Origin: Rhodospirillaceae bacterium
GTDB lineage: Bacteria; Pseudomonadota; Alphaproteobacteria; Rhodospirillales; Casp-alpha2
Assembly: GCA_016845145.1 (NCBI GenBank)
Contig: JAERTE010000146.1
Span: forward strand, 124,001-188,000
Reading direction: 5' to 3'
Length of the DNA stretch: 64,000 bases
Shown here: positions 29,327 through 38,437 of the stretch, piece after piece
Numbering within the stretch: the first letter of the stretch is position 1
Layout: the number at the start of each line of letters is the position of its first letter
Program-made: the position numbers and the translations under genes
The notes under the pieces: generated by a model
Databases searched by the model: none
The model's input: only the letters and a program-made list of their open reading frames with translations
Told to the model about the DNA's origin: nothing

Positions 29327-30352
29327 ATTTCTGACCTTATTGAAACATTAAAACGCGAGAACGCGGAAATTTTCAGCCTATTGGCGGATGCGCAAAGCCA
29401 TGGTCGCGACACCGAACATCGGCGTGATTCGATTTTGATGGCGAAATCGCTTCTTGTCGCTCATTTGAAACGCAAAGACGACGAGTTGTATCCGCCGCTT
29501 ATAGAAGCTGCGAAAAGCGACAATGTTGTTCATGATGCCTTGGAATTTTTCCGTGAATACATGGACAGCGTATCCAAGGCGACGTTCGAGTTTATCGAAA
29601 AATATGAAAATTCCAGTTCCGCCGAAGGGTTCTCGGACGACTTGATGAAACTGCAATCCTTGCTGTGGACACGGGTCCAAAAAGAGGAATTCGTGGTTTA
29701 TCGAATTTTTGATCGTTTGACCGGCGCGGCGGGCGACACCGAAGATGTTCCGACAGAAAACAAAGACGATGCTGATCCGGCTATCGGTGGAATAACGGAA
29801 TTTTTGTCTCATCAAGATTTCGATCTGCAGGCTCAACTGGGCGGCCAAAATGCCATTTTCTCGTACAGCGGATATTTGACGGAAGACATCCTGACAAGTG
29901 CCAGTGTTTCCATAAAACAAGCGCTGACCATGTTAAATGCCGAAACCAGAATCAAAAGCCGGCTGATCTATATTTTTATTGAGCTGGCCCAGAATATCAT
30001 CCGTTACTCAGCCAATGTCTTGTCCGACCCTGAAGGCAACAGCGACGCATTGAGACATGGATCCCTGATGGTCGGGGTGTCTCATGGTCGGTATTTCGCA
30101 AGGTCTAACAATCTCGTTGCCGAGCACGATGTTCAGCGCCTAACAGATTATCTCCAGTTGATTCAAAACCTCGATGAGGCGGCCTTGAAAGCGCTTTACA
30201 AGAAAACCCTGCGTGGCGAAATACCGGAAGGCAGCAAAGGCGCTCATGTCGGTTTTATCGAGATGGTCCGCCGCGCTGACAGCGGGTTTGAGTTTGAATT
30301 CGTAAAGATCGGTGCTGGAAAAACCAATTTCTGCGTAACCGCTTTTGTTTGA
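29327..30352 (+). CDS. Hemerythrin-like domain fused to SiaB-type (DUF6272) kinase domain
   Basis: The frame is bounded by TAG at 29315-29317, and TAGGAGG (29315-29321) lies 5 bases before ATT at 29327, giving MISDLIETLKRENAEIFSLL. No ATG/GTG/TTG lies between, and the first usable TTG (29381) would delete the first helix. ATT is therefore the likely start, unless a base is misread. Residues ~1-135 look like a hemerythrin four-helix bundle (LLVAHLKRKDDELYPPLIEA). Residues ~165-340 match SiaB-type proteins (IELAQNIIRYSAN, LRHGSLMVGV, GAHVGFIEMVRRA), which phosphorylate an anti-anti-sigma partner. No such partner is adjacent. Confidence 0.75.
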   Translation: MSDLIETLKRENAEIFSLLADAQSHGRDTEHRRDSILMAKSLLVAHLKRKDDELYPPLIEAAKSDNVVHDALEFFREYMDSVSKATFEFIEKYENSSSAEGFSDDLMKLQSLLWTRVQKEEFVVYRIFDRLTGAAGDTEDVPTENKDDADPAIGGITEFLSHQDFDLQAQLGGQNAIFSYSGYLTEDILTSASVSIKQALTMLNAETRIKSRLIYIFIELAQNIIRYSANVLSDPEGNSDALRHGSLMVGVSHGRYFARSNNLVAEHDVQRLTDYLQLIQNLDEAALKALYKKTLRGEIPEGSKGAHVGFIEMVRRADSGFEFEFVKIGAGKTNFCVTAFV

Positions 30353-30653
30353 GCTGTTCCGTGTACGCTGAAAATTTCTTGCAAATAACAGTATAAATTC
30401 CTATATTGTAGAGCATGATCCAATTGCTCACATCAAACCTGCCACCGCCTATGCTGGGTGGGGACACTTGTGCCGCCGACATCGGTGAAGTTGCGCCGGC
30501 TGAAAAATTGGGTTCGTTCCGTCACTTTTTTTTGTTTTCGTCTAGAATCAATGGGTTCCGCGCACCGCTTTTGCCGAATGCATTGACCAAATGGCGAAAA
30601 ATCGGCTCCTATTCAGCTATAGTGCCGGCACCACACGGGTCAGGGGACATCGC
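30353..30653. other. Intergenic region before the receiver gene
   Basis: No gene is supported here. The first part is AT-rich (TATAAATTCCTATATTG), and short frames overlap without ribosome-binding sites. A promoter for the receiver-exonuclease operon must lie here, but no pair of -35/-10 boxes with good spacing stands out. Confidence 0.4.
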
Positions 30654-31031
30654 ATGACGACAAAAGTGCTGATCGCCGACCGCGAGGCCAACATGCAGGC
30701 CTGTTTGCGCTTTTTGATGGAGCGCGAGGGCCATGATGTGCGCGTGGTGAAAGATGGCGCCGAAGCCCTGCTGGCGATTGACGAGGACGTGCCGGATCTG
30801 GCGTTGCTGGCCGTCGATCTGGAAAAACGTGATGGCTTTGATATCTGCCGCGAACTGCGCGCCGACGAGCGCTGCGGCGGTATAAAGATCATGATGGTGA
30901 CTGCTAAAGCGCGGATAATCGAACGTGATAAGGCGATGGCCCTGGGCGCCGACGATTTCCTGACCAAGCCGTTTGCCAACGAGGAATTGTTGGCGGGGGT
31001 ACGAGCCTTGTTGGAGGGCGGTACTCGATGA
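30654..31031 (+). CDS. Receiver-like protein lacking the phosphoacceptor Asp
   Basis: A 125-residue single-domain receiver fold. The first acidic pair reads IADRE instead of VDDE, and the phosphoacceptor segment reads PDLALLAVDLEKRDGFDIC, so alignment to the usual PDLVLLDxxxPxxDG puts Ala at the phospho-Asp position. The Thr (MMVTAKA) and Lys (FLTKPF) switch residues are kept. It is probably a pseudo-receiver that signals by protein contact. Its stop overlaps the ATG of the sensor-exonuclease gene. Confidence 0.8.
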   Translation: MTTKVLIADREANMQACLRFLMEREGHDVRVVKDGAEALLAIDEDVPDLALLAVDLEKRDGFDICRELRADERCGGIKIMMVTAKARIIERDKAMALGADDFLTKPFANEELLAGVRALLEGGTR

Positions 31032-33166
31032 GCGTGCGTGCCGTTCTCGCAATCATCTTCGGACTGCTCGGGCTGACGCTCGCGGCGGGGCTGGGCGTGT
31101 TCGGCTGGCAATTGATCGCGGCGGCCGGTGGCTGGGGGGCGGAGCGCGCCGAGCCGTTGGTGTTGGTGTCCGTTGCGGCCATGGCAGGTGCCCTGACGGT
31201 TACGGCGGTCGCTTGGGCGGCGGTCGACAGATTGCTGGCCGCCCCCATGACCGGTTGGGCGCGCGCCCTTACGACGGCACTGCATGCCAACCCGGTACAC
31301 GCCCCCGATGTCGAAGAACTTGGGCATCTGGGAGAGCTGTCTGATGCCATGGCGTCGATGATTGCGGCCTATGCCAATGCCACCAAAGGTTCGGACGCCC
31401 GTGTCGCCGAAGCCCTCGCCGGGGCCGAAGTGGAGAAATCCAGGCTGGCGGCAGTGTTGCACGACCTGCACGAGGGTGTGGTGATCTGTTCGTTGAGCCA
31501 CCGTATTTTACTCTACAACCGCCGCGCACTGGAACTGCTGCATGTCAGCGGCGAGATCGGGCTTGGGCGGTCGTTATTTGATTTCACCAACCGCCAGCCG
31601 TTCTTGCACGGTGTTGAGCGTCTGAGCGCGCGCCTGAACGAAGGCCGTGCGGATGGGCGAACAGGCGGGCGGGGCCTGACGGCGCCGATTATCGCGGCCA
31701 CCGCCGACGGGTCGGTGACGCTGGAGGGCAAGTTGACGCTGCTCCGGGAGGCGGGCGGCGCGCCAAGTGGCTATCTGGTGACTTTTGACGACCGCACCCG
31801 CGAACTGGCCGAACTGGGCCGCCGAGACGCGTTGCTGCGGGAAGCCACAGATGGCATCCGCCGGCCCTTGGCGAACCTGCGCTCGGCCGCCGAGATCGTT
31901 GCCGAGACTCCGGATCTGGAAGCCGGGGACCGGGCGGCTTTCGCCGATATTGCCGCCGACGAGGCCGGGCGCCTAAGCGCTCAGGTGGAACGCCTCAGCA
32001 CCGAGTTCCGAGATATCATCACCAGCCACTGGCCCATGACCGATATCTATTCCGCCAATATTCTAAACGCGGTGATCCGTCGGTTGCGTGAGGACAAAGG
32101 CATCGACGGCGTCATGACAGGCACGCCGCATTGGCTGCATGCCGATAGCTATACGCTGGTGGAAACGCTGCACCACCTGACCCACAATATTCAGGGCCAT
32201 ACCCAAGCCGAGAGCTTCGACCTGGAGGCCAAACAGGTGGGAGGATACGTGTATCTGGATATCTCCTGGCAAGGCCCGGCTGTGCCGGCGACTGTGCTCG
32301 ACACGTGGCTCGACGACCGGCTTGATGAAAGCCTGGGCGGCATCACGGTGCGCGGCGTGCTCGACCGCCACGACACGGATTTGTGGAGCAATGTCTGCGG
32401 CGGCACTTGGTCGTGCATACGCCTGCCTTTGCCGGCTGTGCCGTCGCCTATGGAAAGCGATGACGCGCCGCCGTTACCGAAACTCGATGCTCGGCCCGAA
32501 TTTTATGATTTCGATCTCGCCGCCCAGGATGCCGATCTGGGCGAGATGGGCGGGCGGGCACTCAAATCACTTATTTATGTGGTGTTCGACACCGAAACGA
32601 CAGGGTTGGAGCCTTCCGCTGGTGATGAAATGATTTCCATTGCCGGCGTGCGAGTCGTCAACGGCCGCATCCTGACGGGTGAGTCGTTCTCGCGCTTCAT
32701 TCATCCGGGACGCTCCATTCCCAAGGCATCAATCAAGTTTCATGGCATCACCGACGAGATGGTCGCGGGCGAGCCCGGCGCCGACGCGGTGCTGCCGGCG
32801 TTTCATGCCTACGCCAAGGATGCGGTGCTGGTGGCGCACAACGCGGCCTTCGACATGAAGTTCCTGAGTTTGAAAGAGCCGTCGCTGGGGCTTCGGTTCG
32901 ACAACCCGGTCATCGACACGCTGTTGGTGTCTGCGTTCTTGCACGACCACACACCGGCGCATACCTTGGATGCCATCGCCGAGCGTTTCGGAATCGAGAT
33001 CGAAGCGGAAGCGCGGCACACTGCCCTGGGGGACTCGCTGGTGACCGCGGAGGTGTTCTTGAAAATGATCGATCTGCTGGAGGCGCAGGGCATCACCACG
33101 CTCGACCAGGCCGTCGATGCCGCCAACAAAATGGTGCATGTGCGCAAGATGCAGGAGCGTTTCTAA
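31028..33166 (+). CDS. Membrane sensor with degenerate kinase core fused to DnaQ-like 3'-5' exonuclease
   Basis: The 712-residue protein has two N-terminal transmembrane helices, a PAS-like domain (~140-260, AVLHDLHEGVVICSLSHRILLYN), a dimerisation-helix-like segment where the phospho-His is missing (EATDGIRRPLANLRSAAEIV), a weak ATPase-like region, and from ~515 a DEDDh exonuclease. The exonuclease has motif I FDTETTGLEP, motif II VAHNAAFDMKFL and motif III HTALGDSLVTAEVFL, the epsilon-subunit pattern. Such DnaQ fusions are commonly adjacent to CBS-DUF294 genes, as here (one gene away). Its substrate may be a nucleotide signal or nucleic acid, rather than replication errors. Confidence 0.88.
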   Translation: MSVRAVLAIIFGLLGLTLAAGLGVFGWQLIAAAGGWGAERAEPLVLVSVAAMAGALTVTAVAWAAVDRLLAAPMTGWARALTTALHANPVHAPDVEELGHLGELSDAMASMIAAYANATKGSDARVAEALAGAEVEKSRLAAVLHDLHEGVVICSLSHRILLYNRRALELLHVSGEIGLGRSLFDFTNRQPFLHGVERLSARLNEGRADGRTGGRGLTAPIIAATADGSVTLEGKLTLLREAGGAPSGYLVTFDDRTRELAELGRRDALLREATDGIRRPLANLRSAAEIVAETPDLEAGDRAAFADIAADEAGRLSAQVERLSTEFRDIITSHWPMTDIYSANILNAVIRRLREDKGIDGVMTGTPHWLHADSYTLVETLHHLTHNIQGHTQAESFDLEAKQVGGYVYLDISWQGPAVPATVLDTWLDDRLDESLGGITVRGVLDRHDTDLWSNVCGGTWSCIRLPLPAVPSPMESDDAPPLPKLDARPEFYDFDLAAQDADLGEMGGRALKSLIYVVFDTETTGLEPSAGDEMISIAGVRVVNGRILTGESFSRFIHPGRSIPKASIKFHGITDEMVAGEPGADAVLPAFHAYAKDAVLVAHNAAFDMKFLSLKEPSLGLRFDNPVIDTLLVSAFLHDHTPAHTLDAIAERFGIEIEAEARHTALGDSLVTAEVFLKMIDLLEAQGITTLDQAVDAANKMVHVRKMQERF

Positions 33167-33171
33167 GGCTC

Positions 33172-33924
33172 ATGATAGATCCGTGGCAGCCCGAAGCGTT
33201 GATCGTCATTGGCGCCATTTTTTTGCTGGCCGGCGCGGTGAAGGGCGTCGTCGGGCTTGGCTTGCCGACCGTGTCGCTGGCGTTGCTGACGCTGGTGTTC
33301 GGGCTCAAGGGCGCCATGGTGCTGATGATCGTGCCGAGCTTCACCACCAATGTGTGGCAGGGCGTTGCTGGCGGAAATTGCGTGGCTTTGCTCAAGCGGT
33401 TTTGGCTTTTGCTGGCGCTGACCTGCGTCAGTATCTGGTTCGGCGCCAAGTTGCTGCACGTGGTGGACACGAACTTGCTGTCGGCGCTTTTGGGCGCGGT
33501 CACCTTCGGCTATGCTCTTTACGGTTTGTTGACGCCGAATATCCCCGACGTGACGGCGAAGGAAAGCTGGATGTCGCCGATTATCGGCATCATCAATGGC
33601 GCGATTACCGGTATGACGGGTTCGTCGGTGATGCCGGGCGTGCCGTACTTTCAGTCACTGCACATGCCGCGCGACGAGATGATCCAGGCCATGGGGATTT
33701 TGTTTTCCACGTCCGCCTTGGCGTTGGGCATCGCCATGGCGGGCGAGAATTTGCTGCCGCTGGATTTGGGGGCGGCGTCGCTGGCGGGGCTGGTACCGGC
33801 GTTCGTCGGCATGTGGGGTGGGTTATGGGTACGCAAGCGCATCTCGCAGACGGCATTCAAACGCGCTTTGTTTATCAGCCTGCTGGTGCTTGGAGCCTAC
33901 ATCACGGTGAGGGCTGTGATTTGA
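33172..33924 (+). CDS. TauE/SafE-family sulfite/sulfonate exporter-like permease
   Basis: A 250-residue membrane protein with ~8 helices. The duplicated glycine-rich signature appears as GAVKGVVGLGLPTVSLALL near the start and GIINGAITGMTGSSVMPGVPYF in the second half. TauE/SafE proteins export sulfite, sulfonates or other organosulfur anions. It starts 5 bases after the exonuclease fusion. A link to the sulfur-related cluster further on is possible but not shown. Confidence 0.87.
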   Translation: MIDPWQPEALIVIGAIFLLAGAVKGVVGLGLPTVSLALLTLVFGLKGAMVLMIVPSFTTNVWQGVAGGNCVALLKRFWLLLALTCVSIWFGAKLLHVVDTNLLSALLGAVTFGYALYGLLTPNIPDVTAKESWMSPIIGIINGAITGMTGSSVMPGVPYFQSLHMPRDEMIQAMGILFSTSALALGIAMAGENLLPLDLGAASLAGLVPAFVGMWGGLWVRKRISQTAFKRALFISLLVLGAYITVRAVI

Positions 33925-35397
33925 TTAGAAAATTTCGCCGGTGAATTCCGATCGCATGCGTTCACGCAGGTCGTGGATGGCTTTCAGCGAGTTGGTCAAG
34001 ATGTCGCGCTCGCGCCGGGTCAACATCTTGGGGTTGACGTAGGATGAAACCTGTTTGCCGGCTTTGTAATCCTTGATCTGTTGGCGCAGCAAGATCGTAC
34101 ACACGGTGCGAAACGCGCCCTCCAGGTAGTCGTATTCGTCGTCTTCCAGGACGCCCTTCTCGTGCAGCGCATCCATGCGCGCCAGCGTCGCGGTCTCCTC
34201 GATCCCTTCGCGCAGGGACAAGAGCCGCATGGCCTCCACCAGTGGCAGCGTGCCGGTGTGTTTCAGGTTCATTTCGCCGATATGGTCCTTGTCGTCCTTC
34301 TCGGTGATGAAGCGTCCGAACCATCCGAGCGCCGTGCCGTGGTCGCGATCGTCCTCATACATGTCGCGCAGGAACGACATGTTGCCGCCAACGACCTGGG
34401 TGATGTGATGGCGGAGTTCGTCGGCCATGGATGCATCGCCCCAGGCGGAGCGGAAGTCGAAGAAGATGTCACACAGGCGCAAGATGGTTGTGTTGCGCCG
34501 CCGGTTCCAAATCTCGACCTGGGCTTTCCATTGCGAACGGGTCTTGCGCCACAGCGGGTTGGTCGCCATGACGTAGCCCTTGCACAGTGGCAGCCCAACG
34601 CGGTCCAGGTCGTGCGTTACGCGCTCGGCCAACTCGATGAACCAGGTGTCGATGCGGGTGTGGTCTTCATCCGCGTAGTCTTCCAGGATGAAGCCGTTGT
34701 CCTGGTCGGGGTAAATGTAGTTCTCGCCACGCCCGCCCGACCCCATAACGATGACACAGAACCGAACCGGCGGTTTGCCGAGGCCTTCATCAGCCATGGC
34801 GGTGAGGTTCAGGTTCACGACGCGGCGGTAGATGTCATTGTTAATGTGAGTGAGCAGACCCTGAATGTCGGGCGCCGCGACACCCTCGGCCATCAGATGT
34901 TCCGCCAGATCAACCTGCGCGGCCTTGATTTCCTTGAGGCCGTCAACATTGTCATCGCGGGTCAGATTGTCGATCTCGCGCATCAGATGTTCGGAGGTAT
35001 CCGCCATGGCGCGGTGGATGTCTAGCATGCCGACAATGCGACCGTCTTCATCGATGACCGTGAGGTGCCGCGTGCCGAGCCGGCGCATGCGGGCGACGGC
35101 ATAGTACAGGTGCTCGTCGATGTTGATGGTGTAGACCGGCGTGCTCATGACGTCGCTGATCGGCTGATCGGGGTTGGCTCGAAACGCGATGCGGCGTGTG
35201 ACGTCCTGTTCGGTCAGGATGCCGATCGGTCGGTTGTCTACATCGGTGACGACGGCGACAGATACACGGGCATTGGTCATGTGGCCGACGACGTCGCGCA
35301 ATGCGGTTTCGGCGGGAACGGCCAGTGGGACAAGCCCGACAAAATCGCGGACAAGCTTAGAAAAAACCGCCGTGCGTTGTGAGCGCCGATTCGCCAT
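33925..35397 (-). CDS. CBS-domain / DUF294 nucleotidyltransferase-like protein
   Basis: A 490-residue cytosolic protein. Residues ~15-135 hold two CBS motifs (VAVVTDVDNRPIGILTEQDVTRR; LTVIDEDGRIVGMLDIHRAM) that may bind adenosyl nucleotides. Residues ~190-330 are a DUF294 nucleotidyltransferase with GSGGRGENYIYPDQDNG (Gly-rich loop plus DxD). The remainder is the DUF294 C-terminal helical domain. The GlnD-like fold suggests nucleotidylylation of a target. Start at 35397 has AAAGG 7 bases upstream; the longer frame is AT-rich leader. It converges with the TauE gene and is divergent from the symporter. Confidence 0.9.
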   Translation of the reverse strand: MANRRSQRTAVFSKLVRDFVGLVPLAVPAETALRDVVGHMTNARVSVAVVTDVDNRPIGILTEQDVTRRIAFRANPDQPISDVMSTPVYTINIDEHLYYAVARMRRLGTRHLTVIDEDGRIVGMLDIHRAMADTSEHLMREIDNLTRDDNVDGLKEIKAAQVDLAEHLMAEGVAAPDIQGLLTHINNDIYRRVVNLNLTAMADEGLGKPPVRFCVIVMGSGGRGENYIYPDQDNGFILEDYADEDHTRIDTWFIELAERVTHDLDRVGLPLCKGYVMATNPLWRKTRSQWKAQVEIWNRRRNTTILRLCDIFFDFRSAWGDASMADELRHHITQVVGGNMSFLRDMYEDDRDHGTALGWFGRFITEKDDKDHIGEMNLKHTGTLPLVEAMRLLSLREGIEETATLARMDALHEKGVLEDDEYDYLEGAFRTVCTILLRQQIKDYKAGKQVSSYVNPKMLTRRERDILTNSLKAIHDLRERMRSEFTGEIF

Positions 35398-36070
35398 TTT
35401 TATGCCTTTCACGCGTTGAAACGCGGCGAGGGCGTTAAAGTCGCAATTTAATTTACGAGGGTAATGTCGCAAAGGCCAGACTGACAAGAGACGTATTTCA
35501 CCGATGCGCGGTTGTGTCTTTAATAATTGAAGTTTCTGTATCAATACAATAACGGAAGTAATTTTTATAATTATATAAATATATAGTAAATAAATAAATG
35601 AAATAATAGCCATTGACTTTGATTCTCAAAAACAAACGTTTTTTTAATGAGTCAACTATGCTGTCCGAGTGGATTTTTTTATATCCAGTTGTGCTGATTC
35701 AGTCTTAATGTTATTAAGGTGCAGTTCTGAATCCGTAGCTCATCACTGATTTGTGAGTTTTGGAATCGGAGCGGCATGTAGAACGCAACAACAATGACAG
35801 GGACACATGCACGCTCAAGACGGGGACATTCTCATCACGACGTGCGCCTTTCGTGGGCGGACCATTCGCGTGGTCCGGCTGTCGGTGTTGGATGACATAC
35901 GACCTTCGGCCTTCGAGCTGATGGTTGTGGGTCGGCGTTCCTAACCGGGGATGGCTCGGGCAGGGAGCCCGTCATTTCCCACGGTCGGGGATGGTTTGCG
36001 ACGTTAACGCCTTCGGGTTTTGCGTTGCGGACGCTTCTCCGGGGACCAAACTGATAGGGGAGAGAGAAAC
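35398..36070. other. AT-rich divergent control region and long leader of the symporter gene
   Basis: Positions 35500-35700 are markedly AT-rich, with small hairpins such as TGGAT...ATCCA and CTTAAT-GTT-ATTAAG. From ~35780 to 36070 base composition returns to normal, with several short hairpins and CGGGGATGG repeated twice. It could be a structured 5' leader but matches no RNA family I know. No protein gene is supported. Confidence 0.45.
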
Positions 36071-38050
36071 TTGTCAGCAAAAGTCGTATGGTTATTCGTC
36101 TTTGTCGTGTTGTATTGGGCCTACTGTATCTATTGGGGCATCAAGGGCGCGCGTATGGCGAAGACGGCCAGTGATTATTTTCTTGCCGGTCGTCAACTTT
36201 CATTGTGGGTGTTCGTGCTTGCGGCAACCGCGACGTCATTCTCCGGCTGGACCTTTATGGGGCATCCGGGCCTGATTTATCGCGATGGCTTCCAGTATGC
36301 GTATGCCTCGTTCTATGCCATCACCATCCCGTTCACGGGGGTGATGTTCCTCAAACGCCAATGGATGGTGGGTAAACGCTTCGGCTATGTGACGCCGGGC
36401 GAGATGCTCTCCGACTACTTCCAGGGTGACGGAATCCGTATCCTGACGGTTTGCGTGGCCTTGCTGTTCTCGATTCCGTATCTGGGCGTGCAGTTGGGAG
36501 CCTCGGGCTTCTTGTTCCAGGTGTTGACCGATGGTTTGGTCGAGAAAACCTTCGGCATGTGGCTGCTTTCAGCGGTTGTGTTCATCTATGTGGCTTCCGG
36601 CGGACTACGTGCCGTGGCTTACGTGGACACCCTGCAGTGTATCTTGCTTGCCGGTGGTATCATCGCCATCGGGTTCATCGCCTACAGCCATCTCGGTGGC
36701 TTTGGTGCGTTCAATGAGCACATGGCAGCGCTTGGTAAAACAACCATCGGCAAATGGGGCACCACGAAGGGCTTGGGCGGCGGTGACTACAATGCCTACC
36801 TGGCCATTCCGGGGGTGATCCAGTTCACCGCCGGTCTCGGAAAAGAGACCCCTGTTGGTGGTCTTTGGACCGGTGTCATGTGCCTGACCTACATGTTTGC
36901 GTTGATGGGTATTCACTCTGCCCCGGCGTTCACCATGTGGGCGTTCGGCAACCAGAGCCCGAAACCGTTTGCTCCGCAGCAAGTTTGGGCCTCTTCCGTC
37001 GGAATTGGTGCAATCTTGTTCTTCTTCACGGCAGCGCAGGGCATGGGCGCACACTTCTTGGGCGCCACGCCGGAAGCCGCGAAGTTGACCGGAATGGCAT
37101 CGGTGTTGCCTGACCTTACTGCCAACAAGCAAGGTGGTTTGGTGCCGCACTACATCAACCTGGTTGGTGATGCAGCACCGTGGTTTGTCGGACTCCTGGC
37201 CGTTTGCGCCTTGGCAGCAATGCAATCGACCGGTGCGGCATATATGTCCACCGCCGGCGGCATGCTGACGCGCGATCTCTACAAGCGCTACCTGAACCCG
37301 ACCGCATCGCACACCACGCAGAAACTGTTCGGCCGCATGGGCGTTGGTTTCATCGTATTGTCGGCGCTGTTGGTGGCGACCTTCTCGCAAGATGCCTTGG
37401 TGCTCTTGGGTGGATTGGCCGTTGCCTTCGGTTTCCAGATGTGGCCGTCGCTTGCGGCTGTATGCTGGTTCCCGTGGATCACCCGTCAGGGTGCGACTTG
37501 GGGTTTGGCGGCAGGTCTCATCGCGGTGATCTTTACTGAAAGTTTCGGCAAGACAATTGCCAATTCCGTCGGTATCGATCTGCCTTGGGGCCGTTGGCCG
37601 TTGACCATGCACTCCGCTGGTTGGGGCATGTTCTTCAACGCTGGTATTTGCATTATCGTTTCGGCGATGACGCAATCGACTGGTTCGACGGAACATCGCA
37701 TGAAGTATCACAGCTTCCTGCGTGAGCATGCGTCTCTGCCTGCTTCCAAGCAAGGGCTGAAACCCATTGCATGGGGCATTACCATCATTTGGTTGATCTT
37801 TGGTATTGGCCCGGGCGCAGTGCTCGGTAACGATATCTTCGGTGCACCGAATGCCGGTATTGATGGCTGGACCTTCGGGATTCCGTCCATCTGGGCTTGG
37901 CAGATTATCTGGTGGGCCTTGGGCTGCTTTATGATGTGGTTCCTGGCTTACAAGATGGAGATGTCGACTGTGCCTGAGAAGGAAGTCGAAGCTCTTGTCG
38001 ACGATATCGGCGATACCGTAACTGGAACGAGCCCCGAACCCGGGACTTGA
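36071..38050 (+). CDS. Sodium:solute symporter family protein
   Basis: A 659-residue inner-membrane transporter with at least 13 helices and the SSS signatures SDYFLAGRQLSLWVFVLAATATSFSGWTFMG-type N-terminus (split here across helix 2) and FIYVASGGLRAVAYVDTLQ. Related carriers take up acetate, other monocarboxylates or proline with sodium. A TTG start at 36071 follows GGGGAGAGAG. Neighbouring CBS-DUF294 and DnaQ-sensor genes often accompany such carriers and may regulate them. It ends with a strong terminator. Confidence 0.9.
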   Translation: MSAKVVWLFVFVVLYWAYCIYWGIKGARMAKTASDYFLAGRQLSLWVFVLAATATSFSGWTFMGHPGLIYRDGFQYAYASFYAITIPFTGVMFLKRQWMVGKRFGYVTPGEMLSDYFQGDGIRILTVCVALLFSIPYLGVQLGASGFLFQVLTDGLVEKTFGMWLLSAVVFIYVASGGLRAVAYVDTLQCILLAGGIIAIGFIAYSHLGGFGAFNEHMAALGKTTIGKWGTTKGLGGGDYNAYLAIPGVIQFTAGLGKETPVGGLWTGVMCLTYMFALMGIHSAPAFTMWAFGNQSPKPFAPQQVWASSVGIGAILFFFTAAQGMGAHFLGATPEAAKLTGMASVLPDLTANKQGGLVPHYINLVGDAAPWFVGLLAVCALAAMQSTGAAYMSTAGGMLTRDLYKRYLNPTASHTTQKLFGRMGVGFIVLSALLVATFSQDALVLLGGLAVAFGFQMWPSLAAVCWFPWITRQGATWGLAAGLIAVIFTESFGKTIANSVGIDLPWGRWPLTMHSAGWGMFFNAGICIIVSAMTQSTGSTEHRMKYHSFLREHASLPASKQGLKPIAWGITIIWLIFGIGPGAVLGNDIFGAPNAGIDGWTFGIPSIWAWQIIWWALGCFMMWFLAYKMEMSTVPEKEVEALVDDIGDTVTGTSPEPGT

Positions 38051-38073
38051 TCCGAGTTTGCCGAAAATGGATG

Positions 38074-38105
38074 TCGGGGGAAGGGAAACCTTCCCCCGAT
38101 TTCTT
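38074..38105 (+). terminator. Intrinsic terminator of the symporter gene
   Basis: TCGGGGGAAGG (38074-38084) pairs perfectly with CCTTCCCCCGA (38089-38099) around a GAAA tetraloop, followed by TTTCTTT. Confidence 0.9.
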
Positions 38106-38194
38106 TGCCTTGCCCGTATAATACTGTGGCGGTGCTATTTCTTTTATCCATAAGGTTCGTCTGCTAGCATCGTTGCAGAACGGAATTGCGATTC

Positions 38195-38437
38195 ATGGAC
38201 GCTATTTTTTCAGCTGAGTATCAGAATTATTGGGCCATTGCGATGGCGACTGCGCTGTGGTTTCCAGCGCGCAACATGATTTGGGTGATGACCGTGCGCC
38301 GGGCTGTATCCAAGGGTGGAGAAGATGCCGTTGATGAGGCAGAGAGGGAGCGCCTCAAACGGCGTGCCGGTGTTACTGCGGCATTGATTTGCATAATATT
38401 TTCTTTTGGTTACATGAACGTGTTGTTTCAGCCATGA
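38195..38437 (+). CDS. Small two-helix membrane protein
   Basis: An 80-residue protein with two hydrophobic segments (YWAIAMATALWFPARNMIWV and AALICIIFSFGYMNVLF) separated by a charged loop. Translationally coupled by ATGA to the following TPR gene. I prefer ATG 38195 to the TTG 9 bases upstream. Family unknown. Confidence 0.65.
   Translation: MDAIFSAEYQNYWAIAMATALWFPARNMIWVMTVRRAVSKGGEDAVDEAERERLKRRAGVTAALICIIFSFGYMNVLFQP

Noticed and set aside
34081-35025. Plus-strand open frame of 314 codons
   Set aside because: Antisense to the CBS-DUF294 gene, which has recognisable domains throughout.
36605-37753. Minus-strand open frame of 382 codons
   Set aside because: It is antisense to the sodium:solute symporter and shows no domain or membrane pattern; the GC-rich third positions of the sense gene explain it.
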